From positions 3,162,001-3,226,000 of the forward strand of contig JACKLI010000001.1 in NCBI GenBank assembly GCA_024235995.1: a stretch of 64,000 nucleotides of DNA. The letters run 5' to 3'. Origin of the DNA: Burkholderiaceae bacterium. GTDB taxonomy: Bacteria; Pseudomonadota; Gammaproteobacteria; Burkholderiales; Burkholderiaceae_C. The notes under the pieces were generated by a model. It was not told where the DNA came from. It did no database searches and saw only the letters and a list, made by a program, of their open reading frames with translations. Shown here piece by piece: positions 20,136 through 30,332 of the stretch (positions are counted from its first letter, which is position 1; the number at the start of each line of letters is the position of its first letter). Position numbers and translations under genes: made by a program.

Positions 20136-22400
20136 ATGGCCCTGTTTCACGGCACGTCGTTGCACCGGCGCCTCGTGCAGGCGCGCCGCACGCTGCTCAG
20201 CGCGGCCGTCCTCAACGGCGCGTCGGTGGCCGTCGGCATGGCGCTGGTGGTCGCCCTCATGCACGCCACATTCGGCGTGGCGGCCGCATCCAACGCCAGC
20301 GTGGGCACCGTCATCGCCCTCATCGCCGACAACCCGCGCGCGCGCCGCGGCAAGTTCTCGCATCTGCTGGCCGCCCCGCTGCTGGGCCTGCCGCTGTTCC
20401 TGGCGGTGCAACTGCTGCGCGGGCACCCGGCCGAGCTGGGCCTGCTGCTGGTGCCGGCCACCTTCCTGGCCTTTTTGTCGACCGCCTGGGGCCGCGCCGG
20501 CATGCCGGTGGCGGCGGCGGTGATGTTCGCCATGCTGCTGGCCATGGCGCCGCAACCGGCCACCAGCCTGCACGAGGCCCTGCTGCGCACCGCCTGGTGC
20601 GCTGGCGGCGCCTTCCTGTACGTGCTGTACGCCACGGCCAGCAACGCCCTGCTGAACGGGCGCTACCGAACCCAGACCATGGCCGGCGTGCTGCTGAGCG
20701 TGGCCGCGCTGATGCGCACCCACGCCGGCCGCTTCACGCACGCCCCGGCCGGCCCGGGACAGGCCGAGGACCCTGGCGCCGTCGGCGACGTGCTGCAGCG
20801 CCAGGCCGCGCTGGCCGAGCAGCTGCAGGCCGCGCGCGACCTGATTCTCGAATCGCCCAGCACGCCGCGGCGCCAGCGCCTGGCCGGCATGCTGATCGTG
20901 GTGCTGGAGCTGCGCGACCGCCTGATCGCCGGCGAGCTCGACATCGAACGCCTGCAGGCCAGCCAGCCCGCGGCCCTGGTGCCGCTGGCGGCCATGCTGC
21001 ACACCATGGCCGGCGAGGTGGCGGCGCTGGCCGACGCCCTGCTGCTGGGCCGCACCCCCCAGCCCGCCAGCGACCACCGCGCCGCGCTGCAGGCGCTGCG
21101 CGAGCAGGCCGAGGCCCAGGCTGGCGCCAACCCGGACGACGGCCGGGTGCTGGAGCGCGCCGCGCTGGTGCGCAGCGTCTGCGTGCGCGTGGGCGACGAG
21201 GACACCGCCGTGCGCCAGCTGACCGCATTGGCCCGGGGCGAGCAGGCAGCCCAGCTGTCGGCCGTGCGCCGCGGCTGGCAGCTGTTCGTCAGCCCCGCCT
21301 ACTGGTCCATCCAGCCGCTGCTGGGCGTGTGGCACTGGCGCCAGCCGGCGCTGCGCCATGCGCTGCGCGCGGCGCTGGCCCTCGGCGCCGGCTACGCGCT
21401 GGCACGCCTGCTGCCCTGGGGTTCGCGCGACTACTGGGTCTTGCTGACCATCGTCGTCGTGTTGCGCGGCAGCCTGGCGCAGACGCTGGAGCGGCGCAAC
21501 GCGCGCGTGCTGGGCACGCTGGTGGGCAGCGGGCTGGCCGTGGGCCTGCTGGCGCTCCACCCGCCGGCCGCCGTGCTGTTGCTGCTGGTGGTCGTCGCCC
21601 AGGGGGTGGCCCACGCCTTCGTGGTGCGCCACTACGCCACCACCGCCCTGGCCGGCTCGGTGATGGGCCTGCTGCTGGCCCACCTGCTGTACAGCGGCGA
21701 CCAGCCCGCCCTCGACTTCATCGAGCGCGTGGGCGACACCCTGCTGGGCACCGGCATCGCCTGGGCCTTCTCGTACGTGCTGCCTTCGTGGGAGCGCCAC
21801 CAGGTGGCCGACACCGTGCGCCGCGTGGCCCGCGCCATGGGGCGCCACGCCAGGTTCTCGCTGGCGCTGGCCACGCTGGCCGAGGTCACAGGCCAGCCCG
21901 AGCTGGCCTGGCGCCTGGCCCGGCGCGAGGCCTACGACGCGCTGTCGGCCCTGGTGCTGGCCAGCAGCCGCGCGCTGGTCGAGCCGCGCGCCGTGCGCCC
22001 GCCCATCGCGGCGCTGGAGCAGCTGCAGGGCCACGGCTACCAACTGCTCGGCCAGCTCAGCGCCATCCAATCCATTTTGCTGCTGCGGCGCCACCGCCTG
22101 CAGCTCGATGCGGTGCAGCCTGCGCTGGACTCGGCGGCGCGCGTCATCGAGGAGGCGCTGGACATGACGCGCTCCTGGCAGCCGCCCGAGACCCCGTCCC
22201 ACCCGGCCGACGACGCGCCGCTGCTGCGCTCGGCCGTGCCCGAGGTCCTGCCCGACCCCTTCGAGTCCGACTCCAGCGCCTGGCTGCTGCGCCGCCTGGC
22301 CCTGGCCTGCCGCCTGGCGGGCGCGGTGCGTGCCGATGCCGACCGCGTGCTGGCCGAGCTGGTGCCCCGTTCGGTCGACCCGGCACCCCACCGAGCCTGA
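20136..22400 (+). CDS. FUSC-family inner-membrane transporter (YccS/AaeB-like)
   Basis: A 754-residue protein with two bundles of about six membrane helices, at roughly residues 20-180 and 400-540, each followed by a cytoplasmic helical domain. This is the duplicated layout of FUSC proteins. Members export aromatic carboxylic acids or similar compounds; the substrate here is not known. The segment SRDYWVLLTIVVVLRGSLAQT near residue 430 is typical of the second FUSC half. It overlaps no neighbour and converges on the MFS gene; GCCTGAG and CTCAGGC at the junction form a hairpin without a T run. Confidence 0.85.
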   Translation: MALFHGTSLHRRLVQARRTLLSAAVLNGASVAVGMALVVALMHATFGVAAASNASVGTVIALIADNPRARRGKFSHLLAAPLLGLPLFLAVQLLRGHPAELGLLLVPATFLAFLSTAWGRAGMPVAAAVMFAMLLAMAPQPATSLHEALLRTAWCAGGAFLYVLYATASNALLNGRYRTQTMAGVLLSVAALMRTHAGRFTHAPAGPGQAEDPGAVGDVLQRQAALAEQLQAARDLILESPSTPRRQRLAGMLIVVLELRDRLIAGELDIERLQASQPAALVPLAAMLHTMAGEVAALADALLLGRTPQPASDHRAALQALREQAEAQAGANPDDGRVLERAALVRSVCVRVGDEDTAVRQLTALARGEQAAQLSAVRRGWQLFVSPAYWSIQPLLGVWHWRQPALRHALRAALALGAGYALARLLPWGSRDYWVLLTIVVVLRGSLAQTLERRNARVLGTLVGSGLAVGLLALHPPAAVLLLLVVVAQGVAHAFVVRHYATTALAGSVMGLLLAHLLYSGDQPALDFIERVGDTLLGTGIAWAFSYVLPSWERHQVADTVRRVARAMGRHARFSLALATLAEVTGQPELAWRLARREAYDALSALVLASSRALVEPRAVRPPIAALEQLQGHGYQLLGQLSAIQSILLLRRHRLQLDAVQPALDSAARVIEEALDMTRSWQPPETPSHPADDAPLLRSAVPEVLPDPFESDSSAWLLRRLALACRLAGAVRADADRVLAELVPRSVDPAPHRA

Positions 22401-22411
22401 GCGCCCGTGCC

Positions 22412-23623
22412 TCAGGCCCGGGCCGAGGCCGGCGCCGCCATGAAGCGCCAGGCCACCCACCAGCCCAGCGCCTGCGTGGCCAGCAGCAAGGCCACCGTGC
22501 CCGACCAGCCACCGTGGGCATAGGCCACGCCGCCCAGCCAGGCGCCGCAAAAACCGCCGGTGTAGTAGGCGGTGTAGTACAGGCCGCTGGCCAGCGAGCG
22601 GCCGTGGTCGATGCGGTAGGCGATGTAGCTGAGCGTGGCCGACTGCGTGATGAACGTGCCGCAGGACGCCAGCGCCAGTCCGGTCACGATGCCCGCCACC
22701 GAGGGCAGCAGCGTCGCCAGCACCCCCAGGGCCGCCAGCCCCACCGACAGCTGGATGGTGCGCCGCGCGCCCAGGCGCGGAATCCAGCGTCCCGCCAGCG
22801 GCGTGACCACCACCCCGATCAGGTAGACCGCGAACACGTTGGCCAGGGCGGCCGCGCTGAAGCGATAGGGCGCCGCCGCCAGGTGAAAGTTGACGAAGGT
22901 AAACATGCCCACCTGCGCAAACAGCGCGGTAAAGCCCAGCGCCCCCGCCGCCTGCAGCGCCGGATGGCGCAGCAGCGCCATCAGCGTGGCCAGGGTGCTG
23001 GCCACCCGCCGATCGGCCACGAAGTGGCGCGACGGCGGCAGCACGCGCCACACCAGCACCCCGCCCGCCACGTTGAGCACCGCCATCACGCCGAAGGCCG
23101 CGCGCCAGGACATGTGGTCGGTCAGGTGCCCCAGCAGAAAGCGCCCCAGAAAGCCGCCCAGCACGCTGCCGGTGATGTACAGCGTCATCACCCGCACCAT
23201 CGCCGCGGCGCGGAACTCCTCGCCGATGTAGGCGATGGCCACCACCGTCACGCCCGGCACCGCCAGGCCCTGCACGAAGCGCCACACCGTCAGGCCATGC
23301 ACCGTCTGCACGCCGATCATGGCCGCCGTGGGCAGCGCCAGCGCGAACACCGAGACCACCACCAGCGCCTTGCGTCCCAGCGCGTCCGACACCATGCCCA
23401 TCAGCGGCGACACCAGCGCCACCCCCAGCACCGTGGCCCCCACGGCGCGGCCGATCTCGACCACCGTAGCGTGCAGGTCGCGCTGCAGCTCGGGCAGGAT
23501 GGATTGCACCGAATACACCTGCAGGAAGGCAAACACGCCGACCAGCGCGATGGTCACCAGCAGCAGCGGACCGGGGCGGTCGTTGAAGTCGGCGGACGGG
23601 ACAGGCGTGGAAGCAGCGGACAT
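22412..23623 (-). CDS. MFS transporter
   Basis: A 403-residue protein with 12 predicted membrane helices. The loop after helix 2 reads GMVSDALGRKALVV, a good match to the MFS signature GxxxDxxGRR. The pattern resembles the YnfM/AraJ-like arm of the drug/sugar efflux group. The substrate is unknown. A longer open frame upstream exists, but the ATG at 23623 gives a normal MFS N-terminus. It is divergent from mutS with 138 bases between. Confidence 0.87.
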   Translation of the reverse strand: MSAASTPVPSADFNDRPGPLLLVTIALVGVFAFLQVYSVQSILPELQRDLHATVVEIGRAVGATVLGVALVSPLMGMVSDALGRKALVVVSVFALALPTAAMIGVQTVHGLTVWRFVQGLAVPGVTVVAIAYIGEEFRAAAMVRVMTLYITGSVLGGFLGRFLLGHLTDHMSWRAAFGVMAVLNVAGGVLVWRVLPPSRHFVADRRVASTLATLMALLRHPALQAAGALGFTALFAQVGMFTFVNFHLAAAPYRFSAAALANVFAVYLIGVVVTPLAGRWIPRLGARRTIQLSVGLAALGVLATLLPSVAGIVTGLALASCGTFITQSATLSYIAYRIDHGRSLASGLYYTAYYTGGFCGAWLGGVAYAHGGWSGTVALLLATQALGWWVAWRFMAAPASARA

Positions 23624-23761
23624 GGACACGGTGCCAGACGAAGGACGCACCCGTGACGCCGGCGGAAAAACGAAGGGATGGAGTCTACGCCCGCACCCGG
23701 CGCGGCGGATTGCGCACTTTGCGCACAATCGGGGGGGCGCCCACGAGCGCCCCGCCCTGCC

Positions 23762-26365
23762 ATGAACGCCACCGACCTGTCCGCCCACACCCCCATGATG
23801 GCGCAATACCTGCGCCTGAAAGCCGACTTCCCCGACACCCTGCTGTTCTACCGCATGGGTGACTTCTACGAGATGTTCTACCAGGATGCCGAGCGTGCCG
23901 CGGCCCTGCTGGACATCACGCTCACCGCGCGCGGGCAGTCGGCCGGCCAGCCGATCCCGATGGCGGGCGTGCCCTTCCACTCGGTGGATGGCTATCTGGC
24001 GCGCCTGATCAGGCTGGGTGAGTCGGTGGCGATCTGCGAGCAGGTGGGCGACGTGGCCACCGCCAAGGGGCCGGTCGAGCGCAAGGTGGTGCGCGTGGTC
24101 ACCCCGGGCACGCTAACCGACAGCGAGCTGATGAGCGACAAGAGCGAATCGCTGCTGCTGGCCGTGCACGCCGGCGCGCGCGGCCGCGCCGGCCTGGCCT
24201 GGCTGGCCGTCACCCAGGGCCGGGTGCAGCTGGCCGAATGCGCGCTGGACGAGCTGCCTGCCTGGCTGGAACGCATCGCCCCCAGCGAGCTGCTGCTGGC
24301 GCAAGACGCCACGCCCGCCTTCGAGCAGCGCCTGGCCGGCACGCGCGCCGCGCTGACCCACCGCCCGGCCTTCCAGTTCGACGCCGCGCTGGGCCGCCGC
24401 AAGCTGCTGCAACAGCTGCAGGCCGCCAGCCTGGCCGCCTGGGGCGCCGACGGCCTGCCGCAGGCGCACGCCGCCGCCGCCGCCCTGCTGACCTACGCCG
24501 AGCACACGCAGGGCCGCGCGCTGACGCACGTGCGGGCGCTGGCGGTGGAGCGCGCCGGCGAGCAGATCGAGCTGCCCGCCAGCACGCGCCGCAACCTGGA
24601 GCTGGTGCAGACCCTGCGCGGCGAAGACGCGCCCACCCTGTTCTCGCTGCTCGACACCTGCCTGACCGGCATGGGCAGCCGCTGCCTCAGGCGCTGGCTG
24701 CTGGCGCCCGCGCGCGCGCGCGCCGCCGCCCAGGCCCGCCACCAAGCCATCGCCGCGCTGCGCGAAGGCGGCCTGGCCGGGCAGCTGCGCGCCCAACTCA
24801 AGGGCACCAGCGACGTGGAGCGCATCACCGCGCGCCTGGCGCTGGGCCAGGTGCGTCCGCGCGAGCTGGTGGCCTTGCGCCAGACACTACAAAAACAAGA
24901 GCTGTTTGCTCTTTTTTCACGCGGGCCAGAGGCACTTTTGACCTTGATTTCGGGTGACCTGGCGCCGCCCGAGGCCGCCACGCAGCTGCTGCAGGCCGCC
25001 CTGCTGGCCGAGCCTGCCGCGCTGGTGCGCGAAGGCGGCGTGATCGCCCCCGGCCTGGACGCCGAGCTGGACGAGCTGCGCGGCATCGCCGAGAACTGCG
25101 ACGCCTTTCTGCTGGAGCTGGAAGCGCGCGAGCGCACGCGCACCGGCATCGCCAACCTGCGTGTGCAGTTCAACAAGGTGCACGGCTTCTACATCGAGGT
25201 CAGCGCCGGCCAGGCCGCCAAGGTGCCGGACGACTACCGCCGGCGCCAGACGCTGAAGAACGCCGAGCGCTTCATCACGCCCGAGCTCAAGGCCTTCGAG
25301 GACAAGGCGCTGTCGGCGCAGGAGCGCGCGCTAGCGCGCGAGAAGTGGCTGTACGAGCAGCTGCTGGCCCAGCTGCAGCCGCACGTGCCCCAGCTCACGC
25401 GCTTTGCCGGTGCCCTGGCCGCGCTCGACGCCCTGTGCGCGCTGGCCGAGCGCTCGCTGACGCTGGGCTGGTGCGCGCCCACCTTCGTGCGCGAACCCTG
25501 CATCGAAATCCGCGGCGGGCGCCACCCCGTGGTCGAGGCGCGCCTGCAGGAGACCACCGGCCAGCCCTTCATCGCCAACGACACGCTGCTGGGCCCCAAG
25601 GCGCGCATGCAGGTCATCACCGGCCCCAACATGGGCGGCAAGAGCACCTACATGCGCCAGGTGGCACTGATCGCGCTGCTGGCCAGCATGGGCAGCTACG
25701 TGCCCGCGCAAAGCTGCCGCCTGGGGCCCATCGACGCCATCCACACCCGCATCGGCGCCGCCGACGACCTGGCCAACGCGCAGTCCACCTTCATGCTGGA
25801 GATGACCGAGGCGGCGCAGATCCTGCACACCGCCACGGGCGAGTCGCTGGTGCTGATGGACGAGATCGGCCGCGGCACCAGCACCTTCGACGGCCTGGCG
25901 CTGGCCTCGGGCATCGCCGCGCACCTGCACGACAAGGTGCAGGCCTTCACGCTGTTTGCCACCCACTACTTCGAGCTGACCGAGTTTCCGGCCACGCACC
26001 ACGCGGCCTTCAACGTGCACGTGGCGGCGGCCGAGAACGGCCACGACATCGTCTTCCTGCACGAGCTGCAGCCGGGCCCCGCCAGCCGCAGCTACGGCAT
26101 CCAGGTGGCGCGCCTGGCCGGCGTGCCCGCCGCCGTCGTCAACCACGCGCGCCACGCGCTGGCGCAGCTGGAGCAAGGCGCCGCCGCGCACCAGGCCCAG
26201 GTCGATCTGTTCGCGCCGCCACCGCCGGGCAGTGCACCCCCCGAACCCAGCGCGGTGGAAGCCGCCCTGGCCGCCATCGACCCGGATGCACTCAGCCCGC
26301 GCGAGGCGCTGGAGGCGCTGTATGAGCTGAAACGGCGGTCGGCAGACCCCGGCGCGGCCCATTGA
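23762..26365 (+). CDS. mutS: DNA mismatch repair protein MutS
   Basis: An 867-residue MutS. The mismatch-reading Phe-x-Glu is at F35 and E37 in GDFYEMFY. The connector, core/lever and clamp domains follow, then the ABC ATPase with Walker A GPNMGGKST near residue 622 and Walker B LVLMDEIGRGTSTFDG near 698. It recognises mismatches as a dimer and recruits MutL. Residues about 375-397, in the lever region, are encoded by repeat copy D in frame; the protein length stays near that of E. coli MutS, so function is probably kept. The start at 23762 is chosen over an upstream frame opening at 23678. Confidence 0.96.
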   Translation: MNATDLSAHTPMMAQYLRLKADFPDTLLFYRMGDFYEMFYQDAERAAALLDITLTARGQSAGQPIPMAGVPFHSVDGYLARLIRLGESVAICEQVGDVATAKGPVERKVVRVVTPGTLTDSELMSDKSESLLLAVHAGARGRAGLAWLAVTQGRVQLAECALDELPAWLERIAPSELLLAQDATPAFEQRLAGTRAALTHRPAFQFDAALGRRKLLQQLQAASLAAWGADGLPQAHAAAAALLTYAEHTQGRALTHVRALAVERAGEQIELPASTRRNLELVQTLRGEDAPTLFSLLDTCLTGMGSRCLRRWLLAPARARAAAQARHQAIAALREGGLAGQLRAQLKGTSDVERITARLALGQVRPRELVALRQTLQKQELFALFSRGPEALLTLISGDLAPPEAATQLLQAALLAEPAALVREGGVIAPGLDAELDELRGIAENCDAFLLELEARERTRTGIANLRVQFNKVHGFYIEVSAGQAAKVPDDYRRRQTLKNAERFITPELKAFEDKALSAQERALAREKWLYEQLLAQLQPHVPQLTRFAGALAALDALCALAERSLTLGWCAPTFVREPCIEIRGGRHPVVEARLQETTGQPFIANDTLLGPKARMQVITGPNMGGKSTYMRQVALIALLASMGSYVPAQSCRLGPIDAIHTRIGAADDLANAQSTFMLEMTEAAQILHTATGESLVLMDEIGRGTSTFDGLALASGIAAHLHDKVQAFTLFATHYFELTEFPATHHAAFNVHVAAAENGHDIVFLHELQPGPASRSYGIQVARLAGVPAAVVNHARHALAQLEQGAAAHQAQVDLFAPPPPGSAPPEPSAVEAALAAIDPDALSPREALEALYELKRRSADPGAAH
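24888..24953 (+). repeat. Dispersed repeat, family 1, copy D, inside mutS
   Basis: Recognised by ACTACAAAAACAAGAGCTG, then TTTGCTC, GCGGGCCAGAGGC and a TTTTGACCTTGATTTC tail, which matches the right end of intergenic copy G read on its own strand. It is clearly poorer in GC than the surrounding mutS sequence and is translated in frame. Confidence 0.6.
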
Positions 26366-26386
26366 CTTTCGCGGCGGTCGCGCCTG

Positions 26387-27817
<1,431 letters not shown>

Positions 27818-27910
27818 GGGCGATTATCGACACCATCGCCCAAGCGGTGCGACACTCGCGCGGCGACACGCTTTCAACCCCCGCAACCGTTCTCCCCCAT
27901 TCCCGCTTCC

Positions 27911-28723
27911 ATGCCCTCCATCGTCTTCTCCCACGGCAACAGCTTTCCGGCCAGCACCTACGGCGTGATGCTGGACAGCCTGCGCCAGCGTGGCTGGGCC
28001 GTGACCGCCATCGAAAAATTCGGCCACGACCCGCGCTACCCCGTCACCGACAACTGGCCGCACCTGGTGCAGCAGCTGGCCGACTTTGCCGCCGCGCAGA
28101 AAAAGGCCGACCAGGGCCAGGCCCCCATCCTGCTGGGCCATTCGCTGGGCGGCATCCTGAGCCTGATGTGCGCCGCGCAACGCCCCGAGCTGGCGCGCGC
28201 CGTGGTCATGCTCGACTCGCCCGTGCTGGGCGGCTGGCGTGCCAGCGCGGTGCACGTGGTCAAGCGCACCGCGCTGATGCAGCGCCTGTCGCCAGCGCAG
28301 ATCAGCCGCCGCCGGCGCGACCAGTGGGACGACCGCGAAGCCGTATACCAGCACTTTGCCGGCAAAAAAGTGTTTGCCCGCTGGGACCCGCAGGTGCTGC
28401 ACGACTACGTGAACCACGGCACGGTCGACGCCGAGGGCACCTGGCGCCTGGCCTTCGACCGCGAAGTCGAGTCGCGCATCTACGAAACCATACCCCACAA
28501 CCTGGGCCACCTGCTGCACCGCCACCCGCTCAAATGCCCGCTGGCCTTCGTCGGCGCCCTGCAGTCGGCCGAGATGAAGCAGGTGGGCGGCACGGACAAC
28601 ACGGCCCGCCTGGCCAAGGGCCGCGTGACGATGATCGACGGCACGCACCTGTTCCCGATGGAAAAGCCCCTGGCCGCGGCCGCGGCCGTCGAGGCGCACC
28701 TGCGCGGGCTGGGTCTGGCCTGA
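27911..28723 (+). CDS. Alpha/beta hydrolase
   Basis: A 270-residue protein of the alpha/beta hydrolase fold. The oxyanion segment is FSHGNSFPASTYG near residues 5-17, the nucleophile elbow GHSLGG is near 78-83, and the catalytic histidine is likely in DGTHLFPME near the C-terminus. HGNSFPA is typical of an esterase-like subgroup. The substrate is unknown. The start ATG at 27911 was chosen because the HGN strand begins right after it; the frame is open far upstream without homology. Confidence 0.85.
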   Translation: MPSIVFSHGNSFPASTYGVMLDSLRQRGWAVTAIEKFGHDPRYPVTDNWPHLVQQLADFAAAQKKADQGQAPILLGHSLGGILSLMCAAQRPELARAVVMLDSPVLGGWRASAVHVVKRTALMQRLSPAQISRRRRDQWDDREAVYQHFAGKKVFARWDPQVLHDYVNHGTVDAEGTWRLAFDREVESRIYETIPHNLGHLLHRHPLKCPLAFVGALQSAEMKQVGGTDNTARLAKGRVTMIDGTHLFPMEKPLAAAAAVEAHLRGLGLA

Positions 28724-28726
28724 CAC

Positions 28727-28870
28727 AAAGTCGGCCAGCCAGGTGTCGAACTCAGCGCGCGCGATGCCGGCCCAGGGCCGCAGCTCCCAGGCACCAAAGT
28801 ACATCTCGCGCAGGCGGGCGTCGGGTTTCAAGACCAAATCGGGTCGCAGCCAGCAGCCAGTGGCCCAGCG
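28727..28870 (-). pseudogene. Remnant of a histidine phosphatase (CobC/alpha-ribazole phosphatase type) gene
   Basis: The minus-strand translation contains DARLREMYFGAWELRPW and then AGIARAEFDTWLADF, matching the region before the second half of CobC-like phosphatases (where RLREMxFGxWE is a signature). The N-terminal RHG motif and the C-terminal half are missing. The fragment is wedged between the stop codons of the alpha/beta hydrolase and serine hydrolase genes. I infer decay of a cobalamin-salvage phosphatase gene; cobQ lies 2.2 kb away. Confidence 0.55.
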
Positions 28871-28886
28871 CCGACATGGCCCGGGG

Positions 28887-30095
28887 TCAGCGCGCCGCGG
28901 ACTCGTCGTCGACCGCTTTTTGCACCGTTTTGTACATGGCCTCGCGCTGCTGCGACTGCGGGTTGTTGGCCGCGCCCGCCTTGGCCCAGTCGGACAGGGT
29001 GACAATCACCAATTGGCGCTTGGGGTCGATGAAGACGCCCTGGCCGAAGATGCCGCGGGCCGAGAAGCTGCCGTCGTCGTACGTCCACCACTGGTAGCCA
29101 TAGCCGCGACCGGGCTCGTGGATATCGGCCTGCTTGGTGGTGGCCTGCTGCAGCCAGCCCTCGGGCACCAGCGGCTCGCCGCCCACCTTGGCGCCTTCCA
29201 GGATGAACTGGCCAAAGCGCGCGTAGTCGCGCAGGGCGGCCTGCAGGCAGCAGCCGCTGATCTCCTTGCCGGTCTTGGACAGCAGCCAGGTGGCTTTCTG
29301 CTCCATGCCCACGGGCTGCCAGATTTTTTCCTGCAGGTACTCGGCCAGCGGCTTCTTGATGGCGGCCATCAGCATCACGCCCACCAGGTTGGTCTCGCCG
29401 GTGCTGTAGTTCCAGCGCGTGCCGGCGGGCGCCGCGCGCGGCAGCTTGCGCATGTAGCTGACCAGCGCGTCCACGCCCGGCTCGGGCACGTGGTTGTTGA
29501 AGCGCGCCACGTCCGACTTGGGATCGCCATAGTCCTCGTTCCAGGCCACGCCCGAGGTCATGGTGAGCAGCTGGCGCACGCTGACGTCGTCGTAGGCCGA
29601 GCCCTTCATGTCGGCGATGTAGTCGCTCACCTTGTCGTCCATGCTCTTGATCAGCCCGTCCTTCAGCGCCGCGCCCACCAGGGTGGAGGTGAAGGACTTG
29701 GCGACCGAAAAGCTGGTCCAGCGCCCGCTGCCGTCAAAGCCCAGGCCATAGCGCTCCAGCCGCAGCTTGCCGCCCTGCACGATGAGCAGGGCCGCGCCGT
29801 GCTGCGCCTTCAGGTAGGCGTCCACGTCCAGCGGCAGCTTGATCGGCGCGCCGGTGGGCAGGGGGCGCGGCACCGGCCCCGGCAGCGCGGTGTGCCACTT
29901 GGCCAGCAGCGGGATACGGTCCATGGCGCGAAACGCCGCATCGCGCTGCGCCTCGTTCCAGAACAGCAGGTCGCGGTTGGTCGGAAAGGTGGCGATCAGG
30001 CCGCGCGTTTCCTTGTCCAGGCTGAACCAGCCGGCCACGCCGGCCAGCACCAGCAGGGCCAGGATGCCCAGGATGATTTTCTTGAAGATTCTCAC
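28887..30095 (-). CDS. Membrane-anchored serine hydrolase, class C beta-lactamase-like
   Basis: A 402-residue protein with an uncleaved-looking N-terminal membrane segment (residues 5-25, KKIILGILALLVLAGVAG) and a periplasmic hydrolase domain. The nucleophile motif is S130-V-A-K133, the tyrosine motif NYSTGE follows in the middle, and the C-terminal part holds GYGYQWW and FGQGVFID. This resembles the 6-aminohexanoate hydrolase/EstB group. The GTG start at 30095 has GAGGAG in front. It is the second of three such hydrolases in the window. Confidence 0.87.
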   Translation of the reverse strand: MRIFKKIILGILALLVLAGVAGWFSLDKETRGLIATFPTNRDLLFWNEAQRDAAFRAMDRIPLLAKWHTALPGPVPRPLPTGAPIKLPLDVDAYLKAQHGAALLIVQGGKLRLERYGLGFDGSGRWTSFSVAKSFTSTLVGAALKDGLIKSMDDKVSDYIADMKGSAYDDVSVRQLLTMTSGVAWNEDYGDPKSDVARFNNHVPEPGVDALVSYMRKLPRAAPAGTRWNYSTGETNLVGVMLMAAIKKPLAEYLQEKIWQPVGMEQKATWLLSKTGKEISGCCLQAALRDYARFGQFILEGAKVGGEPLVPEGWLQQATTKQADIHEPGRGYGYQWWTYDDGSFSARGIFGQGVFIDPKRQLVIVTLSDWAKAGAANNPQSQQREAMYKTVQKAVDDESAAR

Positions 30096-30116
30096 GCACG
30101 CTCCTCAGGGTTGGGG

Positions 30117-30330
30117 TCAGCCGGCGATGGTAGGCCCTCCAGCCCTTGTCCGCCACCCCCGCCGACTCGAAGCTGGCCATCTCGTCGAGAATGCGGCAGG
30201 CCGACTCCAGGATCGGCCAGGCCAGCGCCTCTCGCAGCACGGCGGTCTTGCTCCCGATCCTTTGCTGCAAGGCGGCCGCGCGTACGGCATCATGCAGGTC
30301 CTCAATGGCTGGAAGAAAAGCTGGGTTCAT
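30117..30330 (-). pseudogene. Unidentified open frame fragment
   Basis: A frame starting at an ATG (30330) codes for about 70 helical, well-mixed residues (starting MNPAFLPAIEDLHDAVRAAA) before it runs on into the serine hydrolase gene in another frame. I do not recognise it. The composition looks like a real protein start rather than a shadow, so it may be the 5' remnant of a lost gene. It starts head to head with the methyltransferase gene, 2 bases apart. Confidence 0.3.
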
Positions 30331-30332
30331 CG

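Noticed and set aside
22395..22417. Hairpin GCCTGAG/CTCAGGC between the convergent FUSC and MFS genes
   Set aside because: It lacks a T run and has a 9-base loop, so it is not a convincing rho-independent terminator.
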